From contig JAVBPG010000042.1 of NCBI GenBank assembly GCA_031549685.1, positions 1 to 64,000 on the forward strand: a stretch of 64,000 nt of DNA. Reading direction: 5' to 3'. Positions within the stretch are counted from its first letter, which is position 1, and the number at the start of each line of letters is the position of its first letter. The DNA is from JAITMY01 sp031549685. Its GTDB lineage: Bacteria > Bacteroidota > Bacteroidia > Bacteroidales > UBA932. The translations under genes were made by a program, and so were the position numbers. The notes under the pieces were generated by a model. That model searched no databases. It saw only the letters and a list, made by a program, of their open reading frames with translations, and was not told the DNA's origin. Positions 59,031 through 64,000 of the stretch are shown here, piece after piece.

Positions 59031-59615
59031 ATGGCCAAGCAGGAGCCGGGCAAGCGCACGCTTGTGCATAAGGAGGTGGGGGAGATTGTGTACACCAAGC
59101 GTAAAAACTCCCGCAGCATTTCTATTCAGCTGCGCCCCGGAAAGCCCGTGAGCGTTAACCTTCCGTACTACACCAGCTACGCTGAGGCCGATAAGCTGGT
59201 GCTCGAAAAAATAGCTTGGATAAAGGAGGAAATGGCCCGCCTTAAGGAGATGGAGCAGCAGCGGCGCGTTTTTACCGACGAGGAGGTGGAGCGGCTGCGC
59301 GCCCAGGCCAAACAGTTTTTGCCCAAGCGAGTGGAGGCATTGGCACACAAATTTGGCTTTGGCTACAACAAAATTACGGTTAAAGACATTCGCTCGCGAT
59401 GGGGCAGCTGCTCCTCGTTAAACAACCTCAACTTTAGCATTTACCTCATGCACCTCCCCGACGAGCTGGTCGACTACGTTATTCTGCACGAGCTGTGTCA
59501 CACCGTGCACCGCAACCACGGGCCGCACTTTTGGGCGCTGCTCAACACTTGTACGGCAGGCAAGGCGCGCTACCTCTCGGCGCAAATGGATAAGTACAGC
59601 TTGAAGCTGTTTTAG
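59031..59615 (+). CDS. YgjP/DUF45-type metallopeptidase (SprT/M48-like)
   Basis: 194 residues from ATG 59031; ATG 58977 would add 18 residues encoded by the terminator hairpin. The protein opens KRTLVHKEVGEIVYTKRKNS, and the C-terminal half holds the zinc motif VILHELCHTVHRNHGPHFWA (HExxH plus downstream His). It belongs to the YgjP-like group, cytosolic metal-dependent proteins found near restriction or repair genes in some genomes but mostly uncharacterised. The conserved DIRSRWGSCSSLNNLNFS segment precedes the zinc site. It converges with the SirB1-like gene after 11 bp. Confidence 0.88.
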   Translation: MAKQEPGKRTLVHKEVGEIVYTKRKNSRSISIQLRPGKPVSVNLPYYTSYAEADKLVLEKIAWIKEEMARLKEMEQQRRVFTDEEVERLRAQAKQFLPKRVEALAHKFGFGYNKITVKDIRSRWGSCSSLNNLNFSIYLMHLPDELVDYVILHELCHTVHRNHGPHFWALLNTCTAGKARYLSAQMDKYSLKLF

Positions 59616-59626
59616 TGGGGCGTGTG

Positions 59627-60496
59627 CTAAAATGAGGTTTCCTCGCCCAGAATGTTGGCGGCGCGGTTGGCCCTGGCAGAAAGTTGGTGCTTACCATCGT
59701 TGTGGTAGATGGTGGACAGCAGCCTGCTGTAGCGATGCAGCAAAACCTGGCGCTTGCAGGGTCCCAAAAGTTGCTCTAACGGCGCGTTCAAATTCAGGTG
59801 TTTTTTAACCAAATTGGATAGCTGAGGTTTGCCGCATAGCGCCCCGTTGTGCGGGTCAATGTAAAAGAGTGTTCCGCTCGCGTCATCCAATATGTTATAG
59901 GTATCGCGGTAGCAAAGCATGCCGCTGCCGGGCAGCCGGATGCCCGAAATGGGCACCTCCAGGTACTCGGCTACGCAAATGTAGAGCAGCCCGAGCGCCA
60001 TTTGGCAGCCCTGCTTGTACCTTAGTACCTCGCTGAGCAGCATCGTGCGGTCGTTGTCAACTGCCCGCCGACCAACAAGCTTACCGCGTTCGTAAATAGC
60101 ATCGTTAATCAGCCGCACATGCTCCAGCGCCGTAAGATGCTCGTTGAACTCCATCCACACCTCCTGCCCGAGCTTTTGAATGGGTGCCGACAGTTGCTCA
60201 AATTCCACATCGGGGCTGAAGAGCTTGTTCAGGTAAAACACGCCGGTAAGCATGTCCTTGGCGCCGCTATCGACCCAGGTGCGCAGCTTTTGCAGCGTTG
60301 CGTTTTCCTGAATTTGCGCTATGACGCGCTCTATACGCGCAAGGTGCTCCCCCTCGGAGCAGCGCTCCCACGCCGCCTCCAGCCAGGGTATAACCTCCTC
60401 GCCTTGGGCGCAGAGTCGCTCCATAACTACGGCTGCTACCTCGCTATCCGAGTCATCGAGAAGGCTTATGAGCGATGAAACGTCCTTGCTACCCAT
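59627..60496 (-). CDS. SirB1/transglutaminase-like protein with HEAT-like N terminus
   Basis: 289 residues. The N terminus (about 1-70, LISLLDDSDSEVAAVVMERL) has HEAT-like helices. The rest resembles the SirB1 N-terminal transglutaminase-like domain: LTGVFYLNKLFSPDVEFEQL, RTMLLSEVLRYKQGCQMALG, LLYICVAEYLEVPISGIRLP and FYIDPHNGALCG. In many SirB1 proteins the catalytic Cys-His-Asp triad is incomplete; here a Cys occurs in KQGCQM and an Asp-Pro-His in the last motif. Function unknown. The nucleoside phosphorylase gene upstream on the same strand ends 2 bp before this start. Confidence 0.8.
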   Translation of the reverse strand: MGSKDVSSLISLLDDSDSEVAAVVMERLCAQGEEVIPWLEAAWERCSEGEHLARIERVIAQIQENATLQKLRTWVDSGAKDMLTGVFYLNKLFSPDVEFEQLSAPIQKLGQEVWMEFNEHLTALEHVRLINDAIYERGKLVGRRAVDNDRTMLLSEVLRYKQGCQMALGLLYICVAEYLEVPISGIRLPGSGMLCYRDTYNILDDASGTLFYIDPHNGALCGKPQLSNLVKKHLNLNAPLEQLLGPCKRQVLLHRYSRLLSTIYHNDGKHQLSARANRAANILGEETSF

Positions 60497-60498
60497 GC

Positions 60499-61368
60499 CT
60501 ACTTCAGCTTTTCGAGCGCCATTTCAATCATGTTGTTTACCGCTTTTTTGTAGTCCACATTCATGTCGAGTATGGCCCGGTTGGCAATTATGGTGCAAAT
60601 TGTTAGTGATTTATGCCCCAGTAACTTAGATAATCCGGCTATGGCCGAACTTTCCATTTCGAAGTTGGTTATTCTTTTCCCTTTGAACAAAAAACTTTCT
60701 ATCTTTTCGTTCAGCATGGGGTCGGCCAGGGGCAGGCGCAGCACGCGCCCCTGCGGCCCGTAAAATCCGGGCGCCGAAATGGTCATGCCTTCAATTGTGG
60801 TGTCGGAGAAGAGCCGGATTAGCTCGTGCGAATTTTCAACAAAGTAGGGCTTTGCGCAGAGCTCATTCCACGCGGTATGCATCAAAAAAGCGGCTTCGTA
60901 GTCGAGCAGCGCAATGTCGTTGCGCCTTGCGTAAAAGTTGAGCAGCCCGTCGAAGCCGATGCTGATGTGCGAGCTAACCATGCTGCCCAGCGCAATGTCG
61001 GGCTGCAGCGCCCCCGATGTGCCCAGCCGCACTAAGCGCAGCGTGCGGTGCGACGCCTTGGGCGTGCGCGTTTTGAGGTCGATATTGGCCAGCGCATCGA
61101 GCTCGTTGACCACAATGTCGATGTTGTCGGTGCCAATGCCGGTGGAGAGCACCGTGAGGCGCGTGCCCTTGTAAATGCCGGTGCAGGTTACAAATTCGCG
61201 GCTGCTTTTCTTGACCTCCACCTGGCTAAAGTGGGCGGCTACGCTGGCCACGCGTCCGGGGTCGCCAACAAGTATTACGGTGTCGGCCAAATCTTCGGGA
61301 AGAAGGTGGAGGTGAAATACGCTCCCGTCGTCGTTCAGTATCAGCTCCGATGATGCAATGGGTTTCAT
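60499..61368 (-). CDS. Nucleoside phosphorylase (uridine/purine phosphorylase family)
   Basis: 289 residues. The PNP/UDP superfamily fold reversibly splits nucleosides with phosphate to give base and ribose-1-phosphate. Visible: TVILVGDPGRVASVAAHFS (phosphate-binding Gly-Asp-Pro-x-Arg), YKGTRLTVLSTGIGTDN, RTLRLVRLGTSGALQPDIAL and the specificity region TNFEMESSAIAGLSKLLGHK with MES. Closest in pattern to Bacteroidota uridine-phosphorylase-like enzymes; base preference cannot be fixed by eye. It forms an operon with the SirB1-like gene (2-bp spacing). Confidence 0.9.
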   Translation of the reverse strand: MKPIASSELILNDDGSVFHLHLLPEDLADTVILVGDPGRVASVAAHFSQVEVKKSSREFVTCTGIYKGTRLTVLSTGIGTDNIDIVVNELDALANIDLKTRTPKASHRTLRLVRLGTSGALQPDIALGSMVSSHISIGFDGLLNFYARRNDIALLDYEAAFLMHTAWNELCAKPYFVENSHELIRLFSDTTIEGMTISAPGFYGPQGRVLRLPLADPMLNEKIESFLFKGKRITNFEMESSAIAGLSKLLGHKSLTICTIIANRAILDMNVDYKKAVNNMIEMALEKLK

Positions 61369-61538
61369 GGTAGGTGATTCTCGATTTTTAGTTGATGATT
61401 TATGGTTGCTGCAAGCTGCGTTAAGTTAGCGATAAAATGGTAGCGCAGTAAGCAAAACCAACTTTTGCCATGTATTTAAAAAAGCAGCATACAGCATCAA
61501 AAATACAGCATTTTTGATGCAAAATCAAGAAATGTGCA

Positions 61539-61546
61539 TAACTTTG
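61539..61546 (+). promoter_or_regulatory. -7 box TAACTTTG of the DUF4293 gene
   Basis: TAACTTTG, with TTTTTG ending 22 bp upstream as a plausible -33 element. The ATG is 65 bp further down, after a heptamer tract. Confidence 0.65.
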
Positions 61547-61573
61547 CCCGCGAGGATTGACGGCGCTATCCGC

Positions 61574-61606
61574 CCTAACCCCTAATTACTAATCCCTAAT
61601 CCCTAA
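61574..61606. repeat. Heptanucleotide tandem repeat (TAATCCC)
   Basis: CTAACCCCTAATTACTAATCCCTAATCCCTAA: four to five 7-bp units, degenerate at the 5' side, ending 5 bp before the DUF4293 ATG. Confidence 0.8.
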
Positions 61607-61611
61607 AATTT

Positions 61612-62028
61612 ATGCTGCAACGTATTCAGTCGGTTTTTTTGACCTTGGCGCTGGTGCTGCAGGGTTTGATTTTTGTATTTCCCTTTGCCAAAGTAGCCGA
61701 TGCGCAGGGCAACGAAACGCTGCTTACCTGTGCCGACTTTCCGCTGATTCTTTTTCAGCTGCTGACGTTTACCTTTACGCTGGTTACCATTTTCTTTTAT
61801 AAAAACAGGAAGCGGCAAATCCTTTTTTGCAACATCAACATTTGGCTGCTCATAGCCTACGTGCTGGTGCTGTACTGGCAGGCTTACGGCCTGTCGCAAG
61901 CAGCGGCGGCCATGCAGTTCAAGCTGGGCATGATCATTCCCTGGCTGGCGGCCATACTTATCTACTTAGCCAAGCGCGGCATTGCCAAGGACGAGGCGCT
62001 GGTAAAATCGCTGGACAGGTTGAGGTAA
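61612..62028 (+). CDS. DUF4293 four-helix membrane protein
   Basis: 138 residues starting MLQRIQSVFLTLALVLQGLI, the conserved opening of DUF4293. Four hydrophobic helices (about 7-24, 42-62, 70-90, 103-123) are separated by short loops, ending in basic RGIAKDEALVKSLDRLR. The family is confined to Bacteroidota and has no assigned function. It is monocistronic, followed by the terminator at 62047. Confidence 0.88.
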   Translation: MLQRIQSVFLTLALVLQGLIFVFPFAKVADAQGNETLLTCADFPLILFQLLTFTFTLVTIFFYKNRKRQILFCNINIWLLIAYVLVLYWQAYGLSQAAAAMQFKLGMIIPWLAAILIYLAKRGIAKDEALVKSLDRLR

Positions 62029-62046
62029 ACGGTGGGTATAAAATAA

Positions 62047-62077
62047 AAAATCCGGGGCTACTGCCTCGGATTTTTTT
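62047..62077. terminator. Bidirectional terminator (DUF4293 / alkaline phosphatase)
   Basis: Stem AAATCCGG..GC with GC..CGGATTT, preceded by A6 and followed by T7, between convergent genes. Confidence 0.85.
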
Positions 62078-62092
62078 ATGACAAAATCAGAA

Positions 62093-63454
62093 TTACTGCC
62101 ACACCACCTTGGCGGCTTTGGCAATGTTTTTCGGGATGTCGGTGTTGTTTATTTTTCCGCCGAAGAGCTCGCTGCCGGCGCCGATGGCGTACACGGGCAC
62201 CATGGTTCCGGTGTGGCCAAAGGTGCTGTACCCCGCGCCTACGCGGGCGCTTACCATGCGCATAACCTCCTTGCTAAGGTTATTTTTGTTTTTTACCTTG
62301 CAGGGCGAGTCCCCGGTTTGCGGCTCCTTTTCCACGTTGTCGGCAAACATTTTCCTCATCTTCTGCTCCTCGCCGTAGCTGAGCGTTAGCTTGTAGTCGT
62401 CCTGCAGCAGCTGCCTAAATTCGTTGTACGATATGGGGTTGCCGAGCCGCTCTACCAACTTTTCTACCGACTTTGCCTGCTGCGATATGCCCATAATGGT
62501 TACCAGCTTATCCTCGCCCGAGCCAATGCCCAGACCGCCGGTTTCGTGGTCGGCGGTAACAATGATGAGCGTTTCGTTGGGGTGCTTTTTGTAAAAATCA
62601 AGGGCTACCTGCACGGCGTCCGACATATCTATTACCTCGCCCACCATGGTTGCGGCATCGTTGTCGTGCGAGGCCCAGTCTATCTTTCCTCCCTCTACCA
62701 TCAGGAAAAATCCCTTGCCGTTCATCAGCTTTTCAATGGCAATTTCGGTGGTTTGCCTCAGCGTGTAGTCGTCGGCCGACTTGTCTATCACGTAGGGGTA
62801 GGCTTTGGCCGGCTTGTTTTCGGCCTGCAGCAAAATATTTTTGGGGGCGGAGGAAGCTTTGCAGTCGGCCAGGCTGCGCGAAACCTTGTAGCCGCTTTGC
62901 TCCACCAGCGTATAAATGCTTTCCTGCTGGTCATCTTTTCCGAGGGGATTTATAAATCCGGCTCCCGAAAAAAAGTCGAAGTTGCTCTTGGCCAAATCCT
63001 GCGCAATTTCGTAGTACATATTGCGGCTGGTCTGGTGCGCGTAGAACGCCGCCGGCGTGGCGTGGTCAATGCTTACGCTGGTGCTGATGCCCACCCTGTA
63101 GCCTTTTTCTTTGAGGCGCTGCGCAATGCTTTTAAAGTTTTGCTTGGCTTCGGCATCCACCCCAATGCGGCCGTTGCGCGTTTTGCTACCGCAGGCCAGC
63201 GCCGTGCCGGCCGCGGCCGAGCAGGTAACGAGATTGCTGGCCGAGTAGGTGGTGGCAAATCCGGTTACGGGAAAGCCCGAAAACGTGAGGTTGCTTGAGC
63301 CGTGCTTGCCCTCCTTGGCCGCCAGGTAGTCCTCGGTAAGCGATACGGAGCCGAAGCCCATGCCGTCGCCGATGAAAAAGAAAATGTACTTGGCCTGCGC
63401 AAAGCTAAGCGTGGCGCAGAGTATGAGGGTCAGCAGGAGCGATATTTTTTTCAT
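62093..63454 (-). CDS. Secreted alkaline phosphatase
   Basis: 453 residues with signal peptide MKKISLLLTLILCATLSFAQ. PhoA-superfamily fold: FFIGDGMGFGSVSLTEDYLA (metal Asp), the nucleophile region ASNLVTCSAAAGTALACGSK, GISTSVSIDHATPAAFYAHQ (His), MVEGGKIDWASHDNDA, and IIVTADHETGGLG (metal ligands). Where E. coli PhoA has Asp-Ser-Ala this protein reads Cys-Ser-Ala, so the metal ligand next to the nucleophile is altered. It releases phosphate from monoesters in the periplasm or outside. Monocistronic; no Pho box was recognised. Confidence 0.92.
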   Translation of the reverse strand: MKKISLLLTLILCATLSFAQAKYIFFFIGDGMGFGSVSLTEDYLAAKEGKHGSSNLTFSGFPVTGFATTYSASNLVTCSAAAGTALACGSKTRNGRIGVDAEAKQNFKSIAQRLKEKGYRVGISTSVSIDHATPAAFYAHQTSRNMYYEIAQDLAKSNFDFFSGAGFINPLGKDDQQESIYTLVEQSGYKVSRSLADCKASSAPKNILLQAENKPAKAYPYVIDKSADDYTLRQTTEIAIEKLMNGKGFFLMVEGGKIDWASHDNDAATMVGEVIDMSDAVQVALDFYKKHPNETLIIVTADHETGGLGIGSGEDKLVTIMGISQQAKSVEKLVERLGNPISYNEFRQLLQDDYKLTLSYGEEQKMRKMFADNVEKEPQTGDSPCKVKNKNNLSKEVMRMVSARVGAGYSTFGHTGTMVPVYAIGAGSELFGGKINNTDIPKNIAKAAKVVWQ

Positions 63455-63465
63455 GATATGCGAGT

Positions 63466-63530
63466 TTGTAAAGTTTATATAGTCTATAAAGTTTCTAAAG
63501 TTTGTAAAGTGTATAAAGTTTCTGAAGTTA
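63466..63530. repeat. Decanucleotide periodic repeat (NTAAAGTTTN)
   Basis: About six units with AAAGTTT recurring every 10 bp (GTAAAGTTTA, CTATAAAGTT, CTAAAGTTTG, ATAAAGTTTC), upstream of the phosphatase start. Confidence 0.75.
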
Positions 63531-63544
63531 AAGAGTTGTCATCC

Positions 63545-63575
63545 ACAATTCTCCATTCTCCATTATTCATTCTCT
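63545..63575. repeat. Heptanucleotide repeat (ATTCTCC) at the carbonic anhydrase 3' end
   Basis: AATTCTCCATTCTCCATTATTCATTCTC. On the minus strand this is GAATGAATAATGGAGAATGG, which encodes the final residues ENE and the stop of the carbonic anhydrase. Same unit family as 26766-26903. Confidence 0.85.
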
Positions 63576-64000
63576 TTGTACCAATCTTTATACATCAGGT
63601 AGCCCTGCGCATTCTTTACAATCATTTTTTCGACGTCCTCGGGGGCAATGCTTTTTACCTTTTTGGCTGGTACGCCGGCGTAAATGCTGTAGGGCTCCAG
63701 CTGTGCGTTGCTCAGCACCACCGAGCTTGCGGCAATGATGCTGTTGTCGGCAACGGCGGCGTTGTCCATGAGCGTGGAGCCCATGCCCACCAGCACGTTG
63801 TGGCCCACCGTGGCGCCGTGAATATTGCACAGGTGCCCCACCGACACGTAGTCGCCAATGCGCACCACCGAGCGCTCGTAAAGCGTGTGCAGCACCGAGT
63901 TGTCCTGTATGTTGACGTTGTTGCCGATGATGATGGGGTTGACATCGCCGCGCAGCACTGCGCCGTACCAAATGCTGCAGTTGTCGCCAATGGTTACATC
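63563..64000 (-). CDS. Gamma-class carbonic anhydrase-like hexapeptide protein (partial, 5' end outside)
   Basis: The minus-strand gene runs off the right edge; 145 C-terminal residues are visible. Left-handed beta-helix hexapeptide repeats: VTIGDNCSIWYGAVLRGDVN, NVNIQDNSVLHTL, IGDYVSVGHLCNIHGATVGH, NVLVGMGSTLMDNAAVADNS. Metal-ligand His occurs in SVGHLCNIHG; the GH..NIHG and RGD motifs are those of gamma carbonic anhydrase/YrdA proteins. CO2 hydration is possible, but many family members have no measured activity. The final residues are repeat-derived (ENE and stop). Confidence 0.9.
   Translation of the reverse strand, partial: DVTIGDNCSIWYGAVLRGDVNPIIIGNNVNIQDNSVLHTLYERSVVRIGDYVSVGHLCNIHGATVGHNVLVGMGSTLMDNAAVADNSIIAASSVVLSNAQLEPYSIYAGVPAKKVKSIAPEDVEKMIVKNAQGYLMYKDWYKENE

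Overview
The window looks like a chromosomal segment from a fairly GC-rich member of the Bacteroidota, most likely Bacteroidales. The evidence is a PorQ-type type IX secretion protein, a TamL-like Omp85 lipoprotein, a GldG-family protein, an RnfB subunit, Bacteroidota-specific families (DUF4293, CCDC81-like HU plus SPOR, DUF349) and many promoters with the Bacteroidota -7 box TAnnTTTG instead of sigma70 boxes. I found no prophage, CRISPR array, rRNA, SusC/SusD pair or transposase.

Layout. 1-5.2 kb: tamL between inverted dispersed repeats, a helix-hairpin-helix protein and class II aldolase. 5.3-9.4 kb: two small regulators facing each other across palindromes, panB, a MITE-like palindrome, rnfB and an RseC-like gene without the rest of the Rnf operon, and a DUF3108 gene with an apparent homopolymer frameshift. 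9.7-16.4 kb: recG, a gldG without gldF, queE, a glycosyltransferase and a protein with a degenerate nuclease-like half and a Mom/GNAT-like half. 16.4-21.2 kb: tRNA-Arg, rhamnose mutarotase, two secreted GH51 arabinofuranosidases and a thioredoxin-like protein. 21.3-31.1 kb: pepD, a radical SAM/DUF4130 DNA-metabolism pair, small-molecule and nucleotide housekeeping genes and thioesterases. 31.3-38.6 kb: glyA, a metallo-hydrolase lipoprotein, hisA and hisIE (no hisF), a PAP2 phosphatase, and a pgeF-ftsE pair split by an AT-rich rhuM gene flanked by a 32-bp direct repeat. 38.8-46.3 kb: a large TPR protein with a beta-barrel partner, tRNA-Pro, a 27-residue CGCGKK protein, a histone H1-like polyampholyte and trmD. 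46.5-57.5 kb: a DUF349 coiled-coil protein, yidC, a FecCD-type importer whose binding protein lies 4 kb away, a serine hydrolase, a thioesterase, cmk and porQ. 57.7-64.0 kb: an HU/SPOR envelope protein, a YgjP-like metallopeptidase, a SirB1-like protein, a nucleoside phosphorylase, DUF4293, alkaline phosphatase and a gamma carbonic anhydrase cut by the window edge.

The most distinctive property is between the genes. The intergenic DNA carries at least four families of palindromic REP-like elements. It also carries roughly ten tandem repeat tracts that share a period of 7 bp (a few 8 or 10) while having unrelated unit sequences. Several tracts run into coding sequence and supply the last residues and stop codon (hisA, the DUF2520 gene, the carbonic anhydrase) or the apparent N terminus (DUF4130) of a gene. 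The other standout is the precise 32-bp duplication around rhuM at the ftsE/pgeF junction.

The genes are mostly housekeeping and envelope functions in short operons of two to four genes. All functional calls rest on recognising families by eye. No searches were run.
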